64,000 nucleotides of DNA from JAVKFY01 sp040223615 (GTDB taxonomy: Bacteria > Pseudomonadota > Alphaproteobacteria > GCA-2731375). Location: contig JAVKFY010000022.1 in assembly GCA_040223615.1 (NCBI GenBank), positions 6,839 through 70,838 of the forward strand, in the 5' to 3' direction. A program made the position numbers and the translations under genes. Below are positions 8,392 to 17,196 of the stretch, one piece after another (within the stretch, counting starts at the first letter, position 1; each line of letters begins with the position of its first letter). Below the pieces are notes generated by a model. It had not been told where the DNA came from. It searched no databases and worked only from the letters and a program-made list of their open reading frames with translations.

Positions 8392-9912
8392 TCACCGCAA
8401 GAACCCGCCCGGTCTCAACCCGGCACCGAGCACGGTGCCGCCGGTGCTGAAGATGTTCCCCCACATGCGGTTGCTTGCGTTCTGGTCCTGCTGCCACTGG
8501 TTCATCGCGGCGTTGTACTGGTTCATGCCGGCGCCCATGAGGTCGGGCGGGGCGACCTGATAGCTCGGCTGGCCCTGTGGCTGCGGCGCCTGCGGCCCCA
8601 TCATCCCGCCCAGCATCATCGCCAGTTCCTGCATCGGGTTCTGCCGTTCCAGCAAGGCTTCCTGGATCGCCGTCGCCCGGCCCTGGTTGTTCAGTCCGGC
8701 ATTGGCGAGTTGTTCCGAGACGCCCTGGCTGCGGATGTTCGACATCGCCGCCAGCTCTTGCAGGATGGCGTCGTTGGAGAAGCCGGCCCGACGCATCTGC
8801 TGTTCGAACTCCTGCGCCTGCGCCGCGTTGGAGAAGCCGGCCCGCTCCGCGAGCTGGTTGAACTGCTGCTGCTGCGCCTGGTTCTGGAACCCGCCGGCCG
8901 TGACTTCCTCGCCGAACATCTGTCCGCGTCCGGCCAGCGCATCGGCGAACAGGCGCGACTGCTCGTTGCCGCCCATCAGGATCGCGTCGCGCCGGGCCTG
9001 CGAATAGGCATCGTTGCGGTTGCGGTCGAAGTCGGCCATCGCGCGGGTGTAGGCTTCCGTCCCGATCCCGATGCCCTGATTGGCCAGACGTGTCTCCAGC
9101 GCGGTACGTTCCTGCTCATAGCGCGGATCGAGCATCGCCGCCTGACGGTCGTACAGCGCCTGCTCCACACGGGAACGCTCGGCGCCGAAATCGTCAATAC
9201 CGGGAATGCCCGGCAGGCCCGAACGGTCGAGCATCGCCATGATATCGCCCGCGCCACCGAATCCGCTCTGGATGCCGGTCGAAGTGGCGCCGATATTCTT
9301 GTTCAGGTTCGGCGCGGTCAGTTCCGGCATGCCGGAGAAGTCGATGCCGGTGATCTGGTCCGGCGCCCCCACGCCCGCGATGGTGAACGGGTCTTTCTGG
9401 ATACTGTCGGCCGCCCACAGCGCCCGGTTGCCGATGATGTGGCCAAGCCGCTCCTGCTGGTCCAGCAACTTCTGCTGGTCCGGCGACAGTTCGATGACCT
9501 GCTCCCACTGCTGGATGTCGGCCGGGTTGAAGAAGCTATCGTTGCCGCCATTGTTCGACGGCGGGGTGTAGGTCGACGGCTGCGGCGAGCCACCACCGCC
9601 GTAGGCGCCAGGGCTGAACTCGTCAATGTAGCCGGAGGTCGCGGCGGCATAGGGATCGGGCGTGGGCGGCTCGTTGGTGCCCATCTGCGAGGGCAGGCCG
9701 GCCGGGTTCGCCGGAGCCTGGCCATACGGATTGCCGGCCGCGTCCATGCCCGTGGGGCGCCACATGACCGAGCCGAACGGCGTCGACGTGTTGGTGCGGT
9801 TGACCGCCGAGCTGGCCAGGATGGCGTCGATATTCGCCCTGGACTGCTGCTTGGCCAGATCCTCGAAGTTGGGGATGGCTGGAGCGCTAGAAGAACCTTT
9901 TGAGATCGTCAG
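8392..9912 (-). CDS. Podovirus-like virion structural protein
   Basis: About 506 residues if counted from 9912. The body is Gln/Ala/Asn-rich and repetitive. The core motif RVEQALYDRQAAMLDPRYEQE, the segment RLANQGIGIGTEAYTRAM and the helix FDRNRNDAYSQARRDAILMGG (read in parts) match a family of tail or internal proteins found in podovirus-like phages. The first in-frame ATG is at 9765, but family-like sequence (IPNFEDLAKQQSRANIDAIL) continues upstream to about 9906. There a strong Shine-Dalgarno (AAAGGGAGG) is followed only by CTG, ACG and ATC codons before the frame closes at a TAA. A rare start (CTG 9912 or ATC 9906) is therefore inferred. Confidence 0.7.
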   Translation of the reverse strand: MTISKGSSSAPAIPNFEDLAKQQSRANIDAILASSAVNRTNTSTPFGSVMWRPTGMDAAGNPYGQAPANPAGLPSQMGTNEPPTPDPYAAATSGYIDEFSPGAYGGGGSPQPSTYTPPSNNGGNDSFFNPADIQQWEQVIELSPDQQKLLDQQERLGHIIGNRALWAADSIQKDPFTIAGVGAPDQITGIDFSGMPELTAPNLNKNIGATSTGIQSGFGGAGDIMAMLDRSGLPGIPGIDDFGAERSRVEQALYDRQAAMLDPRYEQERTALETRLANQGIGIGTEAYTRAMADFDRNRNDAYSQARRDAILMGGNEQSRLFADALAGRGQMFGEEVTAGGFQNQAQQQQFNQLAERAGFSNAAQAQEFEQQMRRAGFSNDAILQELAAMSNIRSQGVSEQLANAGLNNQGRATAIQEALLERQNPMQELAMMLGGMMGPQAPQPQGQPSYQVAPPDLMGAGMNQYNAAMNQWQQDQNASNRMWGNIFSTGGTVLGAGLRPGGFLR

Positions 9913-9921
9913 GGCCTCCCT

Positions 9922-10521
9922 TTACATCACCGCAGTCGAGCCGAAGCCAATCACGCGCCTCTGCGCATGGTCTTGCCACGCGCTCTTGGCGGCGGACAGC
10001 AAGGCCAGCGCATCGAGTGCGGTGCTTGGGCTGAACGACCACGTCGAGAAGCCAGGAAGATCAGGCGTGGGGGCCTGATACCGGATCGCGATCTGTGACG
10101 GCTGGGCTGTATGCCAGAGCGGCACTCGACGAAACTCCGCCGTTGCGCCGCCGTGCTGCACCCACAGTTCCGTCATCGGCGGCACGCCAGTCATCGCTGT
10201 GCGCACCAGCCCCTGGATAGAGTCGAGCGCAGTGGCCGGATACGAAGCACCAGCCACATCAGGGCCGGACGCTGCTCCGTTGGCATAGTCCTGTCGCACC
10301 GCCGCCGCCAGCATCGCGAATGCAGACTTCAGGCTTCCGACCGTTGGTACCGGTGCCGCGACAATAGCGGTGAACAGTATCTCGGTGGCGTCTTGTTCGG
10401 TGCTGTCTTCCGAAATCAAGCCAGCGCCCTGGAGCGAGTCCTCCCACGCTTCGAGGACCGGAATGCCCACGTGCTCGGCGAACCAATGCTGGACCTGGGG
10501 GCTAACACGCGAGCCCGTCAT
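9922..10521 (-). CDS. Phage protein of unknown function
   Basis: 199 residues, ATG at 10521 overlapping the TGA of the upstream ribbon-helix-helix gene as TGATG. The sequence has an acidic first third, an alanine-rich middle and a C-terminal stretch with many aromatic residues (PDLPGFSTWSFSPSTALDAL). No membrane segment or known motif is seen. The stop lies just before the start region of the virion protein gene. It probably belongs to the same late transcript. Confidence 0.55.
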   Translation of the reverse strand: MTGSRVSPQVQHWFAEHVGIPVLEAWEDSLQGAGLISEDSTEQDATEILFTAIVAAPVPTVGSLKSAFAMLAAAVRQDYANGAASGPDVAGASYPATALDSIQGLVRTAMTGVPPMTELWVQHGGATAEFRRVPLWHTAQPSQIAIRYQAPTPDLPGFSTWSFSPSTALDALALLSAAKSAWQDHAQRRVIGFGSTAVM

Positions 10522-10691
10522 CAGCGTGCTTTGCCTTCCGTGGAGGTGCCGTCGGCATTTAGGCGAAGATGTGAGCGAAGGGCGTTTCGCACTACCTCAG
10601 AGGCGGTGCGTTCCTCACGTTGCGCTGTCTGCTGGATTGCCGTCGCCAACCCGGCCGGCAAGCGGACCTGCAAGAGTTCGGGGTAGGTCAT
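10521..10691 (-). CDS. Small ribbon-helix-helix-like protein
   Basis: 56 residues from the ATG at 10691. The pattern LLQVRLPAGLATAIQQTAQ followed by REERTASEVVRNALRSHL has the short strand plus two helices of CopG/Arc-type DNA-binding proteins. It is first in a chain of minus-strand phage genes and is joined to the next by a TGATG overlap. It may regulate this transcript. The upstream region 10692-10800 is relatively AT-rich and could hold its promoter. Confidence 0.5.
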   Translation of the reverse strand: MTYPELLQVRLPAGLATAIQQTAQREERTASEVVRNALRSHLRLNADGTSTEGKAR

Positions 10692-11012
10692 CGTCCGCAC
10701 GCAACAGCTCCTATACTGAAGTTGTGTGTAGGACGACAGCAGTACGCGTTCTTTACGTCGGTCTCAATACTTCGATTGGATTTATGTAGATGGCGCAATT
10801 CATATAGTAAACGAGCGCATCTTATTCGAGTTTTATTTCTTTAGGATTTCGTCGTTTCGAGGGTGGGAATTACATTCGCGGCGCAAATCATTGCGCTGCG
10901 GCTGAGGGGGCATAGGGCAGCGCGGGGCACCGAAGGCGCGATCTGTTGGTGACTTCTTGGTGACTTGAAGGCCGAAGGGCCTAGCTGTTTCCAGCTAAGT
11001 CCTTGATTGATT
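10692..11012. other. Intergenic region between phage genes and tRNA-Ala
   Basis: No gene was found. The left half (10700-10860) is clearly less GC-rich than its surroundings. Two direct copies of TTGGTGACTT lie at 10946-10955 and 10957-10966. Two adjoining hairpins follow: AGGCC/GGCCT at 10969-10982 and TAGCTG/CAGCTA at 10982-10997. The hairpins lie just downstream of the tRNA on its strand and may end its transcript, although no run of T follows. The direct repeats could mark the phage border. Confidence 0.5.
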
Positions 11013-11088
<76 letters not shown>

Positions 11089-11192
11089 GTATTTCGCGTC
11101 GCGCGGCGCGCGGTCCCCGGCGGGACGGTTGCAGAACCTAGGCAGCCGGCCGCCGGCTCGCAAGCGGAAAATCCCGACCGTCGGGCGCGGCG

Positions 11193-11627
11193 CTAGATCT
11201 TCTCGTCGTCGTCATCATCATCATCGTCATCGACGTCGCCGTCCGCTTCCTCAAGCGAGATCACTTTGTCATCGTCGTCATCGTCGTCGTCGTCTTCGTC
11301 GTCATCGACCTTGGCGACGACGACGGCGTCATCGTCATCGTCATCGTCCACGGCAATATCGTCGTCCTCGTCCTCGTCATCGTCGAGCAGGACGTCGTCC
11401 GTGGTCTCGTCGTCGTCGTCCTCGTCTTCGACCTTGGCCACCGGTTTCGGTTTCGGCTTCGGCTTCGGCGCTGCAGGCTCGGCACGCTGGCGGCGCCCGC
11501 GTGTCAGGGTGTCCGGATCGAACACGGTCTCGCACTTCGGACAGATGATCGGCGACTTCGCGAAGTCGTAGAATTTTCCGCCACAGCTAAGACAGGCGCG
11601 CTTGGTGCCCCATTCAGGCTTCGCCAC
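11193..11627 (-). CDS. FYDLN acidic protein (TIGR02300-type)
   Basis: 144 residues from the GTG at 11627 (AKPEWGTKRACLSCG); the ATG at 11642 would add five residues, but GGAGG lies better for the GTG. The N-terminal 45 residues hold two CxxC pairs (CLSCG and CPKC), a small zinc ribbon with the family motif KFYDFAKSP. The rest is a Lys/Pro linker and then a very long aspartate-rich low-complexity tail with runs of up to nine Asp. The family is typical of Alphaproteobacteria and usually lies beside aroA, as here. Its function is not known. Confidence 0.9.
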   Translation of the reverse strand: MAKPEWGTKRACLSCGGKFYDFAKSPIICPKCETVFDPDTLTRGRRQRAEPAAPKPKPKPKPVAKVEDEDDDDETTDDVLLDDDEDEDDDIAVDDDDDDDAVVVAKVDDDEDDDDDDDDDKVISLEEADGDVDDDDDDDDDEKI

Positions 11628-11756
11628 ATGGTCCTCCGGCATCTAGAGACCGCAATTCGGGCGCGGCAATTGCCACTTCCGCCGACGGGTGTCAAACACT
11701 AAAAAGCAGCGCAGACCGCCCGAACCCCGCGAGAGGGAAACCCCGATGCCGCTTCA

Positions 11757-13100
11757 ATGCAACCTCTAACCGCCAGACCGGCGCGCTCATTGGCCGGTAC
11801 GGCCGCGGTGCCCGGCGACAAGTCGCTGTCGCACCGGGCGCTGATCCTGGGTGCGCTGGCGGTTGGCGAGACTCGGGTCGCCGGCCTGTCCGGCGGCGAC
11901 GATGTGCATCGTACCGGCCTGGCGCTGGGGGGATTCGGCGCCGAGGTGATCGAGTTGCCGGGGCCCGAGGGCGGCGTGGCGCGCATCGCCGGCCGGGGGC
12001 TTGGCGGTCTGATCGAACCGGACGACGTGGTCGACTGTGGCAACTCCGGCACCGGGGCGCGGCTGCTGATCGGGCTGGCGGCCGGGCACGACATGACCGC
12101 GGTGTTCACCGGCGACGCGTCGCTGCGGCGGCGGCCGATGGCGCGCATCACCGGCCCGCTCGGCCAGGTCGGCGCCCGCTTCGTCGGCCGCTCGGGCGAG
12201 CGGCTGCCGCTGGCGGTGATCGGCGCGGCCGAGCCGATGCCGATCACCTACCGGCTGCCGGTGGCGTCGGCGCAGGTGAAGTCGGCGGTGCTGCTGGCCG
12301 GGCTGTCGGCGCCGGGAACCACCACGGTGATCGAGCCGACGCCGACGCGTGACCATTCCGAACACCTGCTGCGCCACTTCGGCGCCGAGGTCGATGTCGA
12401 GGATACCGAGGAAGGGCGGGTGATCCGGCTCGTCGGCCAGCCCGAGCTGACCGCGCGCGACGTGGAAGTCGCGGCCGACCCGTCGCAGGCGGCGTTCCCG
12501 CTGGTCGCCGCGCTGCTGGTGCCGGGCTCGGACGTCATCGTGCCGAACGTCAACCTGAACCCGCTGCGCGCCGGCCTGTTCGGTGTCCTGCGCGACATGG
12601 GCGCCGACATCGTCGAGAGCAACCGTCGCGTCTTGCAGGGCGAGCCGGTGGCCGACCTGACCGCCCGTGCCGGCACGTTGCGCGGCATCGAGGTGCCGCC
12701 GGACGTCGCCGCCTCGATGATCGACGAGTATCCGATCCTGGCGGTCGCCGCCGCCTTCGCCGAGGGCCGCACCGAGATGCGCGGCCTGGCCGAACTACGG
12801 GTCAAGGAGAGTGACCGGCTGGCGATGATGGCCAACGGGCTGACGGCACTGGGGGTGACGGTGGAGGAACTGCCCGACGGGCTGATCGTCACCGGCCACG
12901 GCGGGCCGGCGCCGGCCAACGCCGGCGTGCTGATCGAGACCGCGATGGACCACCGCATCGCGATGTCCTTTCTGGTCTACGGCATGGCGGCGCAGGGGCC
13001 GGTGACGGTCGACGACGGCTCGCATATCGCCACCAGCTTCCCGACCTTCGTGAGCCTGATGAACGGGCTGGGCGGGTCGGTCGGGCAGGCGCCGGCATGA
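11757..13100 (+). CDS. aroA: 3-phosphoshikimate 1-carboxyvinyltransferase
   Basis: 447 residues. EPSP synthase joins shikimate 3-phosphate and phosphoenolpyruvate in the sixth step of the shikimate pathway. Family motifs are seen: PGDKSLSHRALILGALA near residue 19, CGNSGTGARLLIG near 95, RPMARITGPL and LAELRVKESDRLA near 347. The last, together with the overall length, places it with class II enzymes such as those of rhizobia. The glycine in GNSGTG is the position that is alanine in the glyphosate-tolerant CP4 enzyme. The stop overlaps the cmk start as ATGA, so the two genes form one transcript. Confidence 0.96.
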   Translation: MQPLTARPARSLAGTAAVPGDKSLSHRALILGALAVGETRVAGLSGGDDVHRTGLALGGFGAEVIELPGPEGGVARIAGRGLGGLIEPDDVVDCGNSGTGARLLIGLAAGHDMTAVFTGDASLRRRPMARITGPLGQVGARFVGRSGERLPLAVIGAAEPMPITYRLPVASAQVKSAVLLAGLSAPGTTTVIEPTPTRDHSEHLLRHFGAEVDVEDTEEGRVIRLVGQPELTARDVEVAADPSQAAFPLVAALLVPGSDVIVPNVNLNPLRAGLFGVLRDMGADIVESNRRVLQGEPVADLTARAGTLRGIEVPPDVAASMIDEYPILAVAAAFAEGRTEMRGLAELRVKESDRLAMMANGLTALGVTVEELPDGLIVTGHGGPAPANAGVLIETAMDHRIAMSFLVYGMAAQGPVTVDDGSHIATSFPTFVSLMNGLGGSVGQAPA

Positions 13101-13729
13101 TCGTCGCCATCGACGGGCCGGCGGCGGCCGGCAAGGGCACGCTGGCGCGGCGGCTGGCGGCGGCCTTCGAACTGGCCTATCTCGACACCGGCTCGCTGTA
13201 TCGCGCCACGGCATGCCGGCACGCGCGCACCGGCGAGGCGCCGGCGGTGGCCGCCAAACGCCTGAGCGACGCCGACCGCGACGACCCCGACCTGCGCAGC
13301 GAGGCCATCAGCCGGCTGGCCAGCAAGGTGTCGGCCGAGCCGGCGGTACGCCAGGCGCTGCTCGACTACCAGCGCGACTTCGCGCACCGGCCGCCGGACG
13401 GCAAGGCCGGCGCCGTGCTGGACGGGCGCGACATCGGCACCGTGGTGTGCCCCGATGCCGACGTGAAGCTGTTCGTCACCGCCTCGCTGGAGACGCGGGC
13501 CGGGCGTCGGCATGCCGAACTGGCCGGCCGTGACGAGGCGGTAACGCTGGACCAGGTGCGCGCCGATCTGGCCCGCCGCGACGCCGACGACGCCAGCCGC
13601 GCGACCGCGCCGCTGAAACCGGCCGACGACGCGCACTTGCTGGATACCTCGGATTTGGATATAGAACCCGCCTTCGACGCGGCACGAGCGATCGTGGCGG
13701 CTGCTATTGCCGCGCGCGCGAGCAGTTAG
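13097..13729 (+). CDS. cmk: Cytidylate kinase
   Basis: 210 residues. It phosphorylates CMP and dCMP with ATP in pyrimidine nucleotide supply. The P-loop GPAAAGKGT is at residues 6-14. YLDTGSLYR (about 32) and LDGRDIGTVVCPDAD (about 113) are the CMP-binding and family motifs, and LDQVRADLARRDADDASR is the lid region. The ATG overlaps the aroA stop by four bases. The aroA-cmk-rpsA order is widely conserved in proteobacteria. Confidence 0.96.
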   Translation: MIVAIDGPAAAGKGTLARRLAAAFELAYLDTGSLYRATACRHARTGEAPAVAAKRLSDADRDDPDLRSEAISRLASKVSAEPAVRQALLDYQRDFAHRPPDGKAGAVLDGRDIGTVVCPDADVKLFVTASLETRAGRRHAELAGRDEAVTLDQVRADLARRDADDASRATAPLKPADDAHLLDTSDLDIEPAFDAARAIVAAAIAARASS

Positions 13730-13889
13730 GGATCTTTCGCGGACCCCGCGTCGACAAAGAAGGGCCGGAGCAGCCGGCCGGAGCCAGGATCAGCATCTTT
13801 ATTGTCCTGCCCGCCGCTGGCTGCGATCGGCCTAGACCGTCGGACACAACCGATCGGCCTTTATTGAAACCAACGCTGAAGGAGTGCGC

Positions 13890-15728
13890 ATGAGCCCGAC
13901 CGACGTGGCCGCCGCCGAACCCACCGCCGCAGCCCTCGATGAAGATTTCGAGGCGATGCTGAATGAAAGTTTCATCACCCAGGACCAGATCGAGGGCCGC
14001 GTCGTCAGCGGCCGCGTCGTCTCCGTGGAGAGCGACTTCGTCCTGATGGACGTTGGCCTGAAGAGCGAAGGCCGCGTACCGATGCGCGAATTCGCCAAGG
14101 CCGGCGAAGACAAGGAATTGCAGGTCGGTGACCGCATCGACGTGTTCCTGGAGCGGATCGAGAACGCCCACAACGAGGCCGTGCTCAGCCGCGACAAGGC
14201 GCGGCGCGAGGAAGCCTGGAACCACCTGGAAGTCGCCTTCGACAAGAACGAGCGGGTCGAAGGGCACATCTTCGGCCGCGTGAAGGGCGGCTTCACCGTG
14301 GACCTGAACGGCGCCGTGGCATTCCTGCCGGGCAGCCAGGTCGACATCCGCCCGGTGCGCGACATCACCCCGCTGCAGGGCATCAAGCAGCCGTTCCAGA
14401 TCCTGAAAATGGACCGCCGGCGCGGCAATATCGTGGTCAGCCGGCGCGCCGTCCTGGAGGAGACCCGGGCCGAGCAGCGCTCGGAGCTGGTCGCCAACCT
14501 GAAGGAAGGCCAGGTGCTCGACGGCGTGGTGAAGAACATCACCGACTACGGCGCCTTCGTCGACCTGGGCGGCATCGATGGCCTGCTGCACGTCACCGAC
14601 ATCTCCTGGCGGCGCATCAATCACCCGTCCGAGGCGGTCGCCATCGGCGCCACCGTCAAGGTGCAGGTGATCAAGGTGAACCCGGAGACGCAGCGCATCA
14701 GTTTGGGCATGAAGCAGCTCGAGGCCGATCCGTGGGAGGGCGTGGAAGCGAAATACCCGTCGCGCGCCAAGTTCGTCGGCCGGGTCACCAACATCACCGA
14801 CTACGGCGCCTTCGTGGAGCTGGAGCCGGGTGTGGAAGGCCTGGTGCACGTGTCGGAGATGAGCTGGACCAAGAAGAACGTCCACCCCGGCAAGATCGTC
14901 TCCACCTCCCAGGAGGTCGAGGTGATGGTGCTGGAGGTCGATCCGGAGAAGCGCCGCATCTCGCTCGGCCTGAAGCAGTGCCTGGACAATCCGTGGGAGC
15001 GCTTCGCCGCGTCTCACCCGGTCGGCACCGACATCGAGGGCGAGATCAAGAACGTCACCGAGTTCGGCCTGTTCGTCGGCCTGGACGAGGACCTGGACGG
15101 CATGGTGCACATGTCCGACCTGGACTGGAACAAGTCCGGCGAGGACGCGATCCGCGAGTACAACAAGGGCATGACCGTGAAGGCCCGCGTGCTCGACATC
15201 GACGTGTCCAAGGAGCGCATCAGCCTGGGCGTCAAGCAGCTCGAAGGCGATCCCTTCGCGTCGGCCGACAACCTGCAGCGTGGCCAGATCGTCACCTGCG
15301 AGGTCTCCGCGATCCAGGACAACGGCATCGAGGTCACCGTCGGCGAGGACGGCATGCGTGCCTTCGTGCGCAAGTCCGACCTGTCGCGCGACCGCTCCGA
15401 GCAGCGTCCGGAGCGCTACGCCGTTGGTCAGAAGGTCGACGCGCTGGTCACCCAGGTCGACCGCGCCAGCCGGCGCATCAGCCTGTCGATCAAGGCGCGT
15501 GAAATCCACGAGGAGAAGGAGGCGGTGGCGCAGTACGGCTCGACCGACTCCGGCGCCAGCCTGGGCGATATCCTCGGTGCCGCGATCAGCCGCGCGCGTC
15601 AGCAGGCCGAGCAGGACGGTCCCGACGACGATGGGGCCGACGACGATGGCGGCGATGAAGCTGAAGCCGCCGTTGCCGAAGGCGGCGACGATGTCGCCGC
15701 GGACGGTGAGACCAAGAAGGCCGAGTAA
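13890..15728 (+). CDS. rpsA: 30S ribosomal protein S1
   Basis: 612 residues from the ATG at 13890, preceded by AAGGAG at a five-base spacing. S1 helps mRNA bind the 30S subunit. Six S1 RNA-binding repeats can be followed at roughly residues 30-105, 120-190, 205-275, 290-362, 377-450 and 463-532, several with the signature ITDYGAFV. After the last repeat comes an acidic, low-complexity tail of about 50 residues (DGPDDDGADDDGGDEAEA), longer than in many S1 proteins. The 160-bp leader after cmk contains inverted repeats but no clear feature. Confidence 0.96.
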   Translation: MSPTDVAAAEPTAAALDEDFEAMLNESFITQDQIEGRVVSGRVVSVESDFVLMDVGLKSEGRVPMREFAKAGEDKELQVGDRIDVFLERIENAHNEAVLSRDKARREEAWNHLEVAFDKNERVEGHIFGRVKGGFTVDLNGAVAFLPGSQVDIRPVRDITPLQGIKQPFQILKMDRRRGNIVVSRRAVLEETRAEQRSELVANLKEGQVLDGVVKNITDYGAFVDLGGIDGLLHVTDISWRRINHPSEAVAIGATVKVQVIKVNPETQRISLGMKQLEADPWEGVEAKYPSRAKFVGRVTNITDYGAFVELEPGVEGLVHVSEMSWTKKNVHPGKIVSTSQEVEVMVLEVDPEKRRISLGLKQCLDNPWERFAASHPVGTDIEGEIKNVTEFGLFVGLDEDLDGMVHMSDLDWNKSGEDAIREYNKGMTVKARVLDIDVSKERISLGVKQLEGDPFASADNLQRGQIVTCEVSAIQDNGIEVTVGEDGMRAFVRKSDLSRDRSEQRPERYAVGQKVDALVTQVDRASRRISLSIKAREIHEEKEAVAQYGSTDSGASLGDILGAAISRARQQAEQDGPDDDGADDDGGDEAEAAVAEGGDDVAADGETKKAE

Positions 15729-15758
15729 GCGGACCGGCAGCCAGCGGGGCGGCGCGTC

Positions 15759-16673
15759 ATGGCGCTCGATGCCGAGGCGTTGCTCGACCGGCGGCGCCAG
15801 CGCCGCCGGCTGGTATTCTGGCGCGTCGCGGCGGTGCTTGCCGTCGCGTTCGCGCTGGTCGCCGGCCTGGCCCGTTTCGACGGGCTGTTCGGGCTCGGCG
15901 GGCCGCACATCGCCCGGCTGTGGGTCACCGACATCATCGTCGACGACCAGCAGCGTACCGATACCATCGACGAGCTGACCGACAGCGACGACGTCGACGC
16001 GGTGGTGGTGCGTATCGACAGCCCCGGCGGCACGCTGTCGGGCAGCGAGGAGCTCTACCTCGCCTTGCGCCGGCTGGCCGAGCGCAAGCCGCTGGTCGCG
16101 GTGATCGGTGGCGTCGGCGCGTCCGGCGGCTACATGGCGGCGATCGCCGCGGAGCGCATCTTCGCTCGCGAGAGCACCATCACCGGCTCGATCGGCGTGA
16201 TCTTGCAGACCATGGAGGTCACCGAGCTGCTGGCCAAGCTCGGGATCAAGCCGGAAGCCATCAAGTCCAGCCCGCTGAAGGCCCAACCCTCGCCATTCGA
16301 GACGATGAGCGACGCCGCCCGCGCCGCCACCGTGGCCACGGTGGCGGACAGCCACGCGCTGTTCGTGTCGATGGTCGGCGCGCGACGCGGCCTGGAGGGC
16401 GAGGCGCTGGCCGCGGTCACCGACGGGCGCGTGTTCACCGGGCGACAGGCGCTCGACGTGAAACTGATCGACGCCATCGGCGGCGAGCGCGAAGCGGTGG
16501 CGTGGCTGGCCGAGGCGCATGACATCGACCCGGACTTGCCGGTGCGAGATGTCGACTGGCGCAAGCCTGGCGAGATGCTGTCCGAACTGGGCAGTTGGGT
16601 TTTCGGAAAACCGTATTCATTTGAAAGACTTACACTTGACGGCCTAGTGGCGCTCTGGCACCCTCGTCGGTAA
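15759..16673 (+). CDS. sppA: S49-family signal peptide peptidase
   Basis: 304 residues. A basic N-terminus and one membrane span (about 22-42, RVAAVLAVAFALVAGLA) anchor a periplasmic serine protease that degrades cleaved signal peptides. The substrate-binding VRIDSPGGT is near residue 86, the catalytic serine in GGVGASGGYMAA (about 125) and the ITGSIGVI segment near 145. A catalytic lysine probably lies in IKSSPLKAQ (about 170). The single protease domain fits the short SppA form. It lies 30 bp after rpsA, the usual alphaproteobacterial order. Confidence 0.92.
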   Translation: MALDAEALLDRRRQRRRLVFWRVAAVLAVAFALVAGLARFDGLFGLGGPHIARLWVTDIIVDDQQRTDTIDELTDSDDVDAVVVRIDSPGGTLSGSEELYLALRRLAERKPLVAVIGGVGASGGYMAAIAAERIFARESTITGSIGVILQTMEVTELLAKLGIKPEAIKSSPLKAQPSPFETMSDAARAATVATVADSHALFVSMVGARRGLEGEALAAVTDGRVFTGRQALDVKLIDAIGGEREAVAWLAEAHDIDPDLPVRDVDWRKPGEMLSELGSWVFGKPYSFERLTLDGLVALWHPRR

Positions 16674-16833
16674 TTACGGGGGATAATCGGGGGATCGGGT
16701 CGCCGGTTCCGGGTCGGTCGCGAATAGCAGGCACGAGCTAGGCTCATTGTCGTGCGTATCTGTGTAGTGGGTTTACGTATTGCGGATCGACTCGTCGCCA
16801 GGACCTTCGGAGAGCAGCCACGCGGCGTCTACC

Positions 16834-17142
16834 ATGATCAAGTCAGAACTCATTGCCCGGCTGGCGGAAGCCAACCCACATCTCTACCAGCGTGACGTCG
16901 AACGTATCGTCACCACGATTTTCGACGAGATTACCCAGGCGCTCTGCCGCGGCGACCGTGTCGAGTTGCGCGGCTTCGGTGCCTTCTCGGTGAAGCAGCG
17001 GCCGGCGCGCACCGGACGCAACCCGCGCACCGGGGCCACTGTCCATGTCGCGGAAAAGCACGTGCCGTTCTTCAAGACCGGCAAGGAACTGCGCGAGCGG
17101 TTGAACGAGGACCCCGTCGATCAGTCCGATCCGGTTGCCTAG
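16834..17142 (+). CDS. ihfB: Integration host factor subunit beta
   Basis: 102 residues from the ATG at 16834 (MIKSELIARLAE); the longer frame from 16780 adds sequence unlike the family. IHF is a heterodimer that bends DNA sharply at specific sites. The HU/IHF fold is clear, with the beta-arm sequence VELRGFGAFSVKQRPARTGRNPRTG carrying the intercalating proline region. The beta assignment rests on position after rpsA and sppA and on the RNPRTGATVHV version of the arm. A GC-rich hairpin (GGGGC/GCCCC) follows the stop at 17154-17166. Confidence 0.95.
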   Translation: MIKSELIARLAEANPHLYQRDVERIVTTIFDEITQALCRGDRVELRGFGAFSVKQRPARTGRNPRTGATVHVAEKHVPFFKTGKELRERLNEDPVDQSDPVA

Positions 17143-17196
17143 TCAGACGACCTGGGGCGTTGCCCCCCTGGGGGCCCTGAGAGAAGGAACACAGAC

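Larger units (their letters stand above)
1..11012. mobile_element. Prophage or phage remnant, right part
   Basis: The block contains terminase large and small subunits, a podovirus-like virion protein, a partial large virion protein, a primase, a serine recombinase and several small unknown genes. It stops at the 3' end of a tRNA-Ala gene, a common phage attachment point. Packaging and structural genes (5450-10691) are on the minus strand, while replication genes (1335-2635) are on the plus strand. The left end lies outside the window. A join near 1350 and a scrambled gene at 4926-5367 suggest decay. No second copy of the tRNA 3' end was seen in the window, so the left attachment site was not located. 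Whether the phage is still active cannot be told from here. Confidence 0.75.

Noticed and set aside
11205..11430. Tandem GTC/ATC trinucleotides that look like a microsatellite or CRISPR-like array
   Set aside because: They are Asp codons of the FYDLN protein, without spacers or repeat-spacer periodicity.
13704..16520. Long minus-strand frame of 938 codons
   Set aside because: It is the antisense of rpsA and sppA, full of Arg/Leu/His/Asp, and matches no family; GC-rich genes often leave the opposite strand open.
17143..17196. GC-rich hairpins after ihfB as a terminator
   Set aside because: The stem GGGGC/GCCCC is short, no T run follows and lapA starts at once; not strong enough to list as a feature.
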